From Anaspis maculata (Eukaryota; Arthropoda; Insecta; Coleoptera; Scraptiidae), in NCBI GenBank assembly GCA_949128115.1, contig OX421964.1, positions 38,556,177-38,620,176 on the forward strand: a stretch of 64,000 nucleotides of DNA, read 5' to 3'. Under the pieces are notes generated by a model, which was not told where the DNA came from, ran no database searches, and was given only the letters and a program-made list of their open reading frames with translations. The translations under genes and the position numbers were made by a program. Position 1 is the first letter of the stretch; every line of letters begins with the position of its first letter. Below, piece after piece: positions 1-13,100 of this stretch.

Positions 1-3000
1 GGTGATGCGATCACAGACGTTTATAAACACCCGGTATTTATCTTGTCTAGTGCTGGGCCCATAGAAGTACTATACCGGAAACATGTCTTGTTGTTCGAAG
101 CCGTATTGTGTCTCCAGAAAAAAGTATCAGAGCTCGAGAGATATCGTTGCTTGAGGAAAAAAGGTGCCAAAAGTCGAACTCCAGAATAACTCCGCCGACA
201 CAACTGTTTGTTGAAATTTGACATGTAGGCAGACCATATCCGCGGAAGTAACTTGTGCCAAATCAAGGCTCGATTACTTTGACTGTTTATGAAATCTGTA
301 TACATTTTTAAATAGGGAAAACAAATTGAACTCCAAACATCCTGTATGATCAACGAAAGTAGAAAATCAGTTTAATATAAATATATCTAACCCTGAATTG
401 ATGAGCGAATACCGTTAGTTGTCGTTGAATAAATGACGCCTGTATTTCACGCGGATTCGAGTTTGGTTTTGTATATCGCACACTGTTTGCTGGTTACATG
501 GCACTCCATGTAATTAAACTAAATTTAAAGTATTGCTATCACAATGCACAGAAATACAACACAGTAGAGGTGTACTCGTATAATGCGAGTAGACAGAATA
601 TACCAAATAAGCTGTCAACGGTCGATGAGTTGTATACGTTCACAAACAAAATAATTTCTGAAATGCAAATGCACCACAATACTCACCTATTTATCTACCT
701 CATATTTAATGGAAGTGGACCGGGACAGGTATCTGGTTAGATGATATACTTTGATGCTACCGTGCAAGTGTAGTGCAATGCTTGCACGTAAGTTTGAAAA
801 AAGTACCTAAGTAGTAACGGCAGTAGATGTGCTGGAGAACTTCCAAATGTCACTTTGCGATTTTTTTCAACATTAATCGCAAGAAAAGTATCTGACACGC
901 GAGACCGTAGGTAGGTACCCAAAGAGACTGATCATAATTTTTTACTGGACCACGTAAACATGTCACTATCCAACTACGATATAATATTGGCAGTAAAAAT
1001 TGACCAGTTCTTTCAGATGATAGGTTCATCAAACTTTTCAAATCATTTGCAACAAACGCAAGCAAAAGTTTCGATCTGAGTAGCTACCTATGGTGCCATC
1101 ACTTGGTTTAAAAATCGCGAATGCCGCCGATAGCCGAAGTAAAAATCATTGATGACTAAAATCCATCATCAAAATGCCAGGGCCGTTATGGAAATTACAT
1201 TCGCCGTGATTTTTTCTAATTACCCAAAGTAAACCCTCCTGGCGTGCCAGAGGAGTTCATCATTCTGTATAGCACTGTCCAAACATACTGGAAGGCACAC
1301 TACCACCACCGTCCCGGCACGAACTTTCAAAGTAATTACTTTTTCTTTGATTTTACAAATTTCACAGGTGGTTACTCCGGTAAAAGATACACAACCACAC
1401 GGGGCACAGCGAGAGGTGAAGATACTTGTTTTTAATTTAATAGATGGCATCGGCCCCACCGCGTTGGCACGACTATCTTTTTCCCTCCCAGGTGGGACGT
1501 AATTCGTCGTTCGTTTTGTCCGTCAACATCATTCAACCCCCGCCGGGGCCGATGGTATCGGCATAAAATAGGGGTGTTAATTTGTGCGACAGACTTTTAT
1601 CGTTTTATCTCGGGGTTAGCTCTGTTATCGCCGCACTTTTGGGTTGAATCTCGGGTATAATTCGCGTTTTGGTCCTGCTCCATACATACGAATCCAGGAC
1701 AGTTTTTATCTGCCTAAATTTTACCAGGGTCGGTGCACTGTAATATCAGCACGTTTCAAAATATGACAGGGTAGCAGTAATTTTGATTCAGCTTGTCTCC
1801 AGCATGCCACTGCAATAACTCCCCGCACACCCACACACACATACACACAACCTATTCAAATGATCCCACGATAAATTTTATCCGACACTTGTGACGACAA
1901 TCCATTAAACACAGCCCCCCTTGCACTGGCTTTTTGCGTAGTATCAGCGGCATAAATCGCCTGATTAAACCACCAGATCATCCTTGTTTATTCCCAAGCG
2001 CGTGAATTCCGAACTCCCCAGGAAAATTGTGGTTGGTGAAATGTCGATTTTGAACTCGGTTCAACTTTATGTTCCCCAGTGATTCCAGACGATAGATAGT
2101 ACAACAATCTTCGGTGTTTATTCAAACGTCGCGTGCTTTTTGGTGAACACAGCAGGATCGCTTTCGAATGCGCCATGACGGGAACTCCTTGCGGGACACT
2201 ATCCTTTGGGCCAAAGCCAAGCAACTGAACTAAGCTTTGGTGCAAAGAGGTCCTCGCCAGCTCACTGCAGGCCCCCACAAGCTCACTGCAAACAAATCGA
2301 ATGAAAATAATCCACATTCACATTCACATTCACATTCTTATAACAATCCTACGGTGCAGCGCGGTGCAACGGTGCAACCGTGCGGTAATAAATTGTCTTC
2401 AATAATACGTTATCGAAACTGCCCAGATGCTATTTTGCCCAGAGACGGAGAAAAGTAGAGCAGCACTCGGCGTTGTGTAGCAGTATGACGACTTGCAGCT
2501 TTTATTTTTGGCTCATGCCAGAAGTGCTGATTAGCTGGAAACTTGATGGAATTTGCAAAGTGACATGATGATACAGTTCTTTTGACTCATTGAATCTGCG
2601 GGGATAATCTGAAAGCGGGGACTTGAATAAATTCAGACGAGCATCAAATTAATGGTACGGCTATACTTACCCTAAAGTTTTGGTACGTTGTTAGAGTTCG
2701 CATAGCTGAGTTTGAAAGCTCTTAATCCAGAAAAATCGATTTACAGCTAAATGGACGCGGAAAACAGCAGAAAATTCTGTTCACATACCTTGCTTTATGA
2801 TGATTGTCCTTCTGCATTTCCAAGTTTATTTTCTCTTCGTTCGCACTTTACGGCGTCTGCAATTCGTTCATATTTCATCTTGTTGACCGGTATGTGTATG
2901 CGCGTCCTTACAAGTGAAATAGTGCTTATTAAAGTGCAGTTTTGCTCCATATAAACCTGTAAAAAGTCGTGTTATTATTAAGTTGTCACTTGACAAAAGA

Positions 3001-3583
3001 TATGGAAATAACAAGATGCTTTGATATCCCATTGTGTTCGTGCCTGGCCTGCAACGAGACTATTTACACTATAAGGAAGCCCTATACAAAACGGGAGAAT
3101 GCACCGTTGAATATCCAACATAAATTTTACCTATTGTTGTTGAAAGTGCTGTCGCGTCTCGCCCGGAAAATATCTAAAATGGCATGTTTAAAAATTCCGC
3201 CGAATCGGAGTGAATCGAAGCCCTCCGGAAATATGACTGTGAGTTTCCTGTATTTAAGCTGAGAACTCGCGCTTGTAGCAAGTCGTGGAATTGAATGAGG
3301 CATCGGAGCGAATCGAGAAGCAAATGTTGAATTCCAATAAATAGACTTGCTTTGCAATCAAGTATAAATGTTATTTAAAGGGATAGGCACACGCAAGTCG
3401 ATAGTAATATACCTGCCTGTACCACCAGATGACAGAAACAAAAATCCTTGTCACACTTGTATCCAATTATTTCGGCTTGATTCCATCTCTAAGCGCACAA
3501 AGACTCGAAGTGAATATAGTCCTTTGCGCTTCATCCCTTTTACCCAGCATCCCATTTTATTAATTCCACGTTCTAAAAGCAAC
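1..3583. other. Upstream region, no gene recognised
   Basis: Reading frames are short and show no recognisable domain. There is a four-copy CACATT tract at 2313-2337 and a CA-rich stretch near 1818-1850. The promoter and leader exon of the LRR gene may lie here, but nothing marks them. Confidence 0.4.
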
Positions 3584-3602
3584 TTCTCTTTATTGTTCCA
3601 GC
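3584..3602 (+). other. Splice acceptor before the start codon (5' UTR intron)
   Basis: A T-rich run followed by TTCCAG ends one base before the ATG. This is a good arthropod acceptor and implies a non-coding exon upstream, inside or beyond the first 3.6 kb. I could not locate that exon or a promoter by eye. Confidence 0.6.
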
Positions 3603-4199
3603 ATGGCGCCATTGTTCCTGCTGCTGCTGGTGGTTTCCTGGGCCTCGGCTCTGTGCCCGCTCAAATGCACATGCTCGCTTGACAACAGAGGCCGTAACTC
3701 AGTCCTGTGTAAGGAGGGCGGCCTGCAAGGTCCCTTGACCTTGGCCAACGTGAGCCTGGATACGGAAGTGCTCAGAATCACCGCGCCGGAAGACAACACC
3801 AACATGCTCACCATGAGCCCCACCTTCCATTCCTACACCAAGCTGGAGGAGATCTACATCACTCGCTCCAACATTCCCCAGCTCGGCATGCACTTTTTCT
3901 GGGGCCTGTCCAAGCTGGACATTCTCGATCTGTCGCAGAACAACATCACCCAGCCGCTGGATCACAACTTCCGTGGGCTGTCCAGGCTGAAGGAGTTGTA
4001 TCTGGACGACAACAGGATCGTTTCGCTGCCCAGCGGCACGTTTCGCTACCTGCACGAGCTCAAGCTGCTGTCCATCCAGAGGAACAGGCTGAGCCGGCTG
4101 ATGCCGCGTCTCTTTCTCGAAATAGGCAAGCTGAAGGTGCTGAAACTGAGCGGAAACCACTTGATGGATCTGACGCCGAACGTGTTTGAGGACGTGCAG
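3603..4199 (+). CDS. Coding exon 1: signal peptide, LRRNT, LRR 1-5
   Basis: The ATG at 3603 lies one base after an acceptor (polypyrimidine tract ending TTCCAG at 3596-3601), so this is the first coding exon but not the first exon. It encodes 199 residues: a leucine-rich signal peptide ending near Ala16, the cysteine cap and the first five LRRs. The donor is CAG|GTAATT at 4199/4200, phase 0. The open frame continues 15 codons into the intron, but the LRR register continues only if spliced to 7812. Confidence 0.92.
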
Positions 4200-7100
4200 G
4201 TAATTAATTGTGATTTCCGATATCCGAAACACCAGCAAGCGTGAGGGTAGGGTGCGTATAAAGGGGAACTTCAAAGGCAATTCCACGAATGTTTATTTGG
4301 CTTTGCTTACACGACATCAGTTGCCATGATTTAAGTTCGGCAGGTATCAACCTTCCAGTTTGGAAAAATAAAAAAATATTTATGGAGCTCACTTTCTAAC
4401 TTTAGCCACAGTGGGTAGGAACCACATCGACGATTAAAATAATTAACATTTAACATAATTTGAAAATATATTTTTGGCAGCCGCTTTCCAAAATGGTTAT
4501 TTTGCGAATTGTTTTGAGTCCGCAAAATACGTCTTTTGCGGACTTAGTCCTTTGAAGGTAACTAGGCAGACAACACTTTGGAGGACTGAATTATTTGCAT
4601 GTTTATGCCAACATCACATCTTCATTCACAATATGCACACTCAGTGGCGTATCTAGGGTGAATTGCGCCTAGGGCAAAACATAAGAAGTGCGCCCCTGAA
4701 TTAGAAACTTTGGAAATTGCGCCGCAGCCGGTTTTTTCCAGGATTCAGGTGGGTCAACGACTAATTGGGCCCCCATATTAGGCTATATCTGGATCGGATG
4801 AAAGTCGAGAGTTGATATCGTCTGTTTGAATGTATTGGTTTTGTTTTTCCCTCTTTCTCTGTTCCCATTTCGCTTGTTAATTATTATTCACACGAATTGC
4901 GGCCAACAGTTCAAATATCTACATTATTTCATTTTTTCATTTTAAATTTTTTAAATCTTCATCTTTTCTTCTCATTTGCGCCCTGAGGATCAAAGTGCGC
5001 CCATGGCGCGTGCCCCACTTGCCCCCCGGTAGATACGCCTCTGTGCACACTATCATTCTTTTTCCATTCGATGTGTGGCGGCTCTCATATGGGCCTGTGG
5101 TTGTCTCTTCGGTAGCTTAGTGGTAGAGGACCCATCCGGCAAATGAAAAACGTGGGTTCGATTCCCGTTCGGAGCAAGACACTTTTTCTCCGCCACATCG
5201 CGTCATAAATGAACAAATCATATTCTCACTCATATTGTGTGCGAGATTTTGCTGGAAGCAAATCGAGGACAATTTTCTTCGCTTTTTACTAAATATCTAT
5301 TGGAACGTCATCCATTTTTCTTCGATTTGTAAACTAGTTGTCATAATAAAATAGGGTGCCATAACACAACAATTCAACCAGCATGATTATGAATAAAATT
5401 CATGTAAATTTTTGCTTGAACTAGTTTTTGGGCATTTCACTCAACTTTTTTGAAAAAAGCTCAGACAGGTCGATTACTATATCGAGGGGGACATCTGAAA
5501 CATACATTGGCAAATTCCTATCCTCAGCCCACTACCACTCACCTCAACTTGAATGTTTCAAATTTATTTATTTTTTTCATTTAATTGTCTTATTTTACGA
5601 GGCGGCATTCAGCTAAAGCTGCTCTACCATGCAACCTCGGGGACAGCACAAAATATCCATGGATGAAGTAGGATTCGAACCCACACAGGGCAGCGCGAAT
5701 GGTTTGGCTTGCCATCACCTGTACCACTCGGCTACCACCGCTCCAAATGACACCATCTATTTACTTTGCGATACATCAAATAAAAAAGAATAAAATTTTC
5801 TATCCGAAAAAAATATTCTTAAAATTTATAACCCCACCATTACTTCCTGAAAATCTCTGACTGTCTCACTTCATATTCCCGACCCCTTGATTCTCTTCAA
5901 TTTAATCAGCGTCATCCTAGATAGCATCGGAGGAGAACATTTTTGGTGAAAAAACTATGCTGCCCAAATTCACCAATTTGCTCTTCCAGTATAGGTATAT
6001 GGCTCTTCCCCACCCCTACTTGAAAATTAACCAAGACACCACCTACTTTATGATAGGTACATCAAATTGAAGGGAATTGGATTCTCTTTCTGAAAACAGT
6101 TTTTTTAGCGCATTTTCCATCTTGATGAGAATCGCTATTGCAACCGCTTTGTCCGTCCGTCCGTCCGTCCGTCCGTCCGTCCGTCCGTCCGTCCGTCCGT
6201 CCGTTCCTATAGCAGCTATTATGAACGCTGCTTAAGTTGGTTTTAATATACGGAGGCTTAGCCACCACCGCATTGGCGTGCGGGCATGCCCTTACGCACC
6301 ACTGTTGACAGGACTGACAGGTTGTCGCCTACTTGTCAGTGAAAACATGAAAACACAATCGAACTTGGTTATCCACCCTATAAACACAGTGAAGTGAAAC
6401 CAGAAACCAGAAACGAAACGTCGTGTGTCAATACGATGACCTTGATGAACCAGCTTATGCATGCATGACGTCACGGTAGAAAAAGGCAACGAAAGTTTGG
6501 AAACCCTAGTTGAAAAACAAAAATACAGGCATGTGACAGTTGAAAAAGCTGAACCCGAAAATGTAAAAAATATATGCTGTTTCATTGAAAAAAATGCCGA
6601 TTCGTTTATGCCGTCAAAATGGGACACCTGTAGACTGAAAATAATTTTAATTAATAGGTCCCATCAAACCTTATAACTTTTTTTTATCTCTTTCTCTATC
6701 TTGAACGGTAAAACCGCTATGGGATATTAAATTAAGTACGCTAAGATGTTGGACCGTACATACCGGTACCGGTCTGTACCACCACTCTGTACGTACATAC
6801 CTACATTACATAATTACCCTACACCTCAAACAAGGTACCTTACCTAAATAGGATTTCCGAATAATCCAAAAACCTACCTACATTGTGCACATTTTTATTT
6901 ATTGTTACCCACGTTGTTTAAATCTCATTTAAGTAATTGTTCACATTTTTCCGTTGAGTTGGTATTTCAATTCAATTCATTGTTTGGCGGCAGTTTGATG
7001 GTAGAATGGCAGACTGTTCGAAATATTGAGCAAGAAAATAATTGTATGATGTCATATCGTATCGTTTGCCCTCTTGTCTCATATTTTGTCATTATAGAAG

Positions 7101-10100
7101 ACCAGTAATCGGCTTTCTCTCCTGTGGCTAGAATAGATTTCAAAAATTAGATTGGAGTTTGTCTATAGATAATTTCATTTGTTTCATTTTGTTTGGTCGA
7201 CTTTCTGCTGCATAAACCATCAATTATTCATAAACGGAAAAGACTGTTGTTTGTGCTTTTAAAGTTATGTATAGTGCTTCTTCCAGAATCGATACGAGGA
7301 TACGTATAGGTGGGTACATATGATTATCACCATGTTTGTAAGTTTCCCTGGTGTCTCTTAAGGAACACGGTAAGCATGAGAATCATCGAGGGAATCATCA
7401 TCGACGTTCACGTAACTGCTGCATAATAGTAAACCGTCGACTGCCAAGAAGTTTAACCAACCAACAGTAGAATTACCTAAGACATATCTACTTTACAACA
7501 CAGTAGCACGAAGTTCACTACACAGAAGCAACATTGCCAATATCCTTGTATTTCCTCATAGGAACCTAAAAATTCCGTATGGTAATACGGAACTACCTTG
7601 TGAAATAAATAGTTGACGCATCATTTTTCACCTGATGAGAAAACATAATATCCGAACTTTAGCCCGAACCACAGTGAACGCCTGAACTGTTTTTTCGTTG
7701 CAATAAAAGTAATGTAGGCAATTTGCAGATGGAATTTCTGATACCATCCCTTTGCTGTATAAATAGCTGTTGCGATCAATTATTCAACGTCATTTTTCGT
7801 TGTTGTTTCAGGAACTGCGAGATCTGGAATGCCGTTCCTGCGGCCTCACAAAAATCGACAAACGTCTGTACGAAGTGCTGCCTCACCTGACCCACCTGGA
7901 TCTGGGCGACAACAAGCTCACCTACATCACTTCGGACGAATTCAAATCGCTCGTACACCTCCGCCACCTCAAGATGGACGGCAACCATATCGCCTCCATT
8001 AAAAGCCCGGTTTTCGCTAACCAACGGGAACTACAACGAATCAATCTGGCGCGTAACGGCCTAACGAAAATATCACCGGTCGTCTTTGACAATTTGCATA
8101 ATCTCACCGAGCTAGACTTAAGTCACAACAAGCTGGAGAATCCGGAAAACGGCCTGCTGGAACCTGTTGCGGCCACGCTGGAAGTGCTCGCGTTCAGCGG
8201 GAATCACATCGACATGGACACGCTGGAAGACCTGCTGGTGAATCTGGGCATAAGAGAGCTGCATCTGGCAGAATGCGGTTTCGTGGATGTGACTGAGGGG
8301 GTGATACCGGAAAGTGTGCAAGTGCTCGACTTGGGGGGCAATCACTTATCGTCGCTCAGGAGGGAGGCGCTGCCCGTCGGGCTGGTGGATTTAGACATCA
8401 GCGGGAATCGCTTCAGGGGTCTGGATGAGGAGCTGCTGTTGCGGCTGGAAGGGTTGCAGGCGCTGAGGCTCGAGAGGAACCCGTGGTCTTGCGACCTGTG
8501 CTTTATTGTGCCGATGCTGGAGCGGGCGAATCGGAGCGCCGCCTTGAGGGATGTCAAATGCGCACAGCCATACACGGAGAAAGGTACGTAATGGATGCTG
8601 ATGAAAAAAGCGAGTTTGTTTTCGTTTATGTGGCGCCTAAATCCGTGTGTTGTTGATTACCTGTCATTTATTTTCGCTCAGCATGAGAAGCATTCGAATG
8701 TTCACGGGTTTTATGCAGTAGGTAATTAAATGGGACTACCATTAAATTCCTTTTGATCTTCATGAAGCAACTTCTACCATCATCAGGACTACGTAAACCG
8801 AACGGTCAAAGTTCAACGAATTTTAATGAAGGCAGTGTGTAAAGATTCCAGAAATAATTACCTCAGTTCATTATGATTTTTTTTTTATCTCTGAACTACA
8901 ATTTTCACCAAACTTTCGTAGATACCAGAATGTTTGTTTATGAGTCATAGATTGGATTTTTCGCATCCCTTGTCAAGCCTATAATTTCAAATAAGAATCC
9001 CTACACTATTGAGCCTAATGTAGAACAAGCAATTTTCGCAGCAATATACATATTTAGATTGCTGAGCTTCAAAGCGTCAATTTATTGACCAAAAATCGCA
9101 TCGCTGCGGCTCCGTTTCCGTATTGTTATAGAAATTCCTTGACCTGAACGCAATGTAAAGTCGTGAAGATTATACCAATAGGTAGCTATATGTATGTACA
9201 TGGTGATCTACCAAGATCCTCTTCCCCTTTTAAAATTTTCCCTGTTGGAATAAATTGGCAGGGAAAAGAAGTTTTCGTAACAATTTTTTCTGTAGAATTC
9301 AAATTTGAACACCACAATTTATATTATAAATTTATAAATTCACAGTATACAGATACAGAGTGTTTCAAAAAAAGCTTTCACGTTTTTTGACACCCTGTAT
9401 TTAAATATTGGAAATGATGCGGTTTCTTCCTCCAAGTCCGAATAATATGATTCGATATTTGACTCGATATTTGATTATATAGGCTGTCTGATTTCTACAT
9501 GATTCTAGTGGGCTGCGATTCAGGCCGCGATTGGCCGATGACGACCAGAAACACAGCCCACTCGAATCATGTTGAAATCAGACAGCCTTTATAATGGGGT
9601 ACTGCCTAATTTTTTTTTATTGGCTCAATCGATAGTATGGTTATGAATAATGTACCCGTATTTTTTCTTTTTCCTAAATTCCCAAAATGGCGGCCGCAAT
9701 GCGTGTTTTAAAAATATATTTGTGACGTCACAAATATATTAGATATAGAACATAGAAGGGCTCTTTTTCCTCGTTGGGTTGGCAATGATAAAACGTCGTC
9801 AAGGTGCCGTTTTCAAACTTTTAAATCGTATCATCAAGAATGCGTATCATCTCAAATCTGATCTGAGTCTGACTGACAACGTCAAACCACCGACCGTAAT
9901 TTCTTCCTGTGCTCTTTTTTGCCTTTGACTGCTTTGATCGAGACTTTGATCTACGCGGTAAGTACCTACTCGTTTTGTTCATTTCTTGTTCTACCTAACC
10001 AGTCTCTTTCTCTAGTCTTCAGTGCTGTCCACCTAAAAGCCTTTCGCATGTTTGTCACCCGTGCTCTGACCTGGCTGACCCTCGGCTTAATTTCGGACAT

Positions 10101-13100
10101 CAGTGTTCCTGCTCTTCACATTTTATTTGGAGATCCATCGCGTCCTCCCCACATGGATCTCTTGTAGCTCTAAAGTATTACCTATCCAGAATTGTATGCT
10201 AATGATGAACCTATAAAAGCTCACTGTTCATTTTCAGCCTCTTATTTATGTGCTATTGGTGATCGTCCAGATTTTCCCCTGGAAATAATTTATCTCGACT
10301 GAGACAGTGTTATAAGAGGTTTCTGGAGTCAGTTTCTTCGAAACCTTGTTCGACTTTATTGTCTAAATGCTCACGGTAAAAGAATTCGATAGGAAACCGG
10401 TTTTGCGATAGCATGTTCAAAATGACAGTGTCACAGTGACACTCCTGACATTCTTGATTATTCCATTGTCACACAGTCAGACCAACCCCACTCAAAATCC
10501 CTGTCTTGGCGCGAAGCTTTTAGGAGGAATTTTTCAAATTCGTTTTTTCTGTAGAAAACGACGGGATTTTTGTGAAATTCTCAGTAGAGTCCCCCTTTCA
10601 CTTATACTAGCAATCAAAAGTATTTCCAGTTGAATCTATTCCATTGGCAAGTACCCCACCGGTTGCCAACTTTATCCCGGTAAAATTGATGACGTCTCAC
10701 GTATGACGTTTTGCCTACCGGGATTATCGAAAATCTCGGTACAACTTGCCGGGATTTGTAAAAACGAATTATTCGAATAGTTATACGAATTTATTCGAAA
10801 ATTAAATTTTTACGACAAAAAGCAGTGTGCTCAAGATATTTCCGAAACTCTTCATAACATTGAAAAATGATTTGATGGAACTCCATCAGCATAAACGGTA
10901 GACCGTATATACCGATATAAACGCCTCTATCTCCCATGGTTCATGAGTTACAGCTTTTTGTCCTTCTTTTTTCTTATTCACCCTGTGAAGAGAGACTGCA
11001 CGGCAGCCACCGATGTCTACACTTCTGAATCGGAAGAATATGGTTCATACAACAACTATGCCAAGTGGCATGCTTTAACCCCAAAATGCAGAGTACCTTC
11101 CCCTAACGTCCGGACTAGTGCTACTCCCGTGGTGCTCGAAAAAGTGCAAAATTCTGACACAAAACTACCCCAAGTGAGCGTTTCTCGGGTATCACTTTTG
11201 TAATAAGCGAACGAGGTTATGCTGACTAAATTTACTACGATTTGAACTTAACCCGAGCTCTCTAGGTGTATTGGTTGCGGAGGTACCAGCCAGTCAAAGT
11301 AACGCATTTTTTCCAAAACGTGAAAATTTATTGGTAGGGTAATTTTCCAAGACTCGTACCGGCTGAACTATTGGTCCTAGAGATAAGTCATGCAAAAAGA
11401 ACTTGTAGATATTTGAATTAGCTTCAATTTGATTCCAAAATTGTGCCTATAGGCCTCACAGTTTTCTCAAAAACGAAACGAGAAAATGATTAAAACATTG
11501 TATAGATAAATAATGTTGGTATGTATTTCTTGAGAAGAACGTGCAAGAATATGAATTGATATTTCAGATGTAACATAATGGCTTCAGATAAACATAAGCC
11601 AAGCAAATGAACATGAACATAAAATGAACAACGTGGACATAGATTGAACAATGTATAGAGTTTCATTTCGCCCTTTTATTTTGTAAGGGCCGGGTCTCAT
11701 CCAGTCTGGATTAGTGTGAGAGAGAGGGGGTAGAGGGAGGAGGGACAACGTTTTCTGGAGGTGGAGGCGAGTCGTTATGATGGTGTTGGGTCGTTCACAT
11801 CCTCGTCTTTCTTGTCCAGAACGATAGGAGTGACGTTCTTGCAATTTCGCCCTTCACAAAAGGAGCATAGGATAGAGCACTTGAGCCCTGCCTTTCTGCT
11901 AGTGCACGACCCTAAGCACCCTTTCTTGCATTTGCAAGCCATCATTTTAAGCAGAGCCTGAGGAGCAGGCTCTGCGCACATTGTGACGGACATGAGACCT
12001 TGTTCATTGGTAGTCCATCCCCAGTCACACGGGTTTTTGTCGCTCTTAGCAATTTTTGCTTTTTGTGTTACGTCCTCCAAGAATGATACTTTGCAGCCTC
12101 TGTGGGGGAGGGCAAGGTTGACTTTGGCGGTTGTTGCCGATTTCACAAATGCTGAGTGTCGATGGGTGTTCAGCGTTCCCTCATCCATTCAAGATCTTCT
12201 CTCAACTCTCTTGTTAAGCACTTTTACAGAGGTGGTGACTGATGCCAGGGGTATTCACTTTGTCCTTTCGTTTGAAAGTCACTTCACCAAAGGTGTTACC
12301 AACAATTTGTTTCACTCCTTTCGCTTCCAGCTCTTGAGTCAAGTGGTAGTTGATATCAGGGCCTCCGACGATTCCACTGTGGATGGAAACTAGGCGATCA
12401 GTGACCGGGAATGGAGGGTGGGTGTTGAACCATATCTTTAATTTTATTGGCTTCTGCGGTGTTTTTTTACAATTTGGGATGCTCTCATATCAACGTGCTG
12501 TTCTAATGTTGAAGTCGCAGATCCAGTGAAACGTTCCACCTCCTCACAAATGTTGAGGTTGTTTAATTTTTTCCAATGCAGCTCTGAACATGGCACTCAC
12601 GAGTTGAAAAATCTCAATCTCGTTGGCAAAAAGGATCTCATTTCCACACATCACTCTTTTCAATTCAGCACGTTCACCATTTGTTCAATCTATCTTACTC
12701 ATTACTACATTATTTCAGCTAATACGAGATTGGTCAGTATATGTGCCCTTAGGCGCTCAAATAAGCATGACCATGGAGCCTTTTGTCAACGCTGTTTTCG
12801 GCGTGAATTCTTATGAACAGGTCCTTCAAACCACTGTCAGCCATGACTCCACCAATACACCCAAGAAAGGACATAAGAAGGTGGAATCTATCGTGTCTCA
12901 CCAATATTATATTCTGCAATTCAGGGTGCTGGCCACTAGCAACAATATCCCGAGCTTTCCAGATAAGAGGTTAGTCAAATGTTACGAAGAAAATGTGTTA
13001 AGAAAGAACTGCTGTTCTCGTGCTGGCTTCCACAGGCGCTGTCCATATAGTGTCGTAATCTGTTGGTGGAGCGCGACTGAACAGTAAATACATAACCAGG

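Noticed and set aside
3699..4286. 195-codon minus-strand frame opposite LRR exon 1
   Set aside because: Shadow of the GC-rich real exon. The plus strand has the signal peptide, LRR register and splice sites.
5100..5175. Functional tRNA gene
   Set aside because: A and B boxes are present, but the acceptor stem does not pair and the same flanks recur at 33 kb, so it is a SINE.
12623..13087. 154-codon plus-strand frame
   Set aside because: Antisense to the minus-strand transposon protein fragments, which carry the recognisable motifs.
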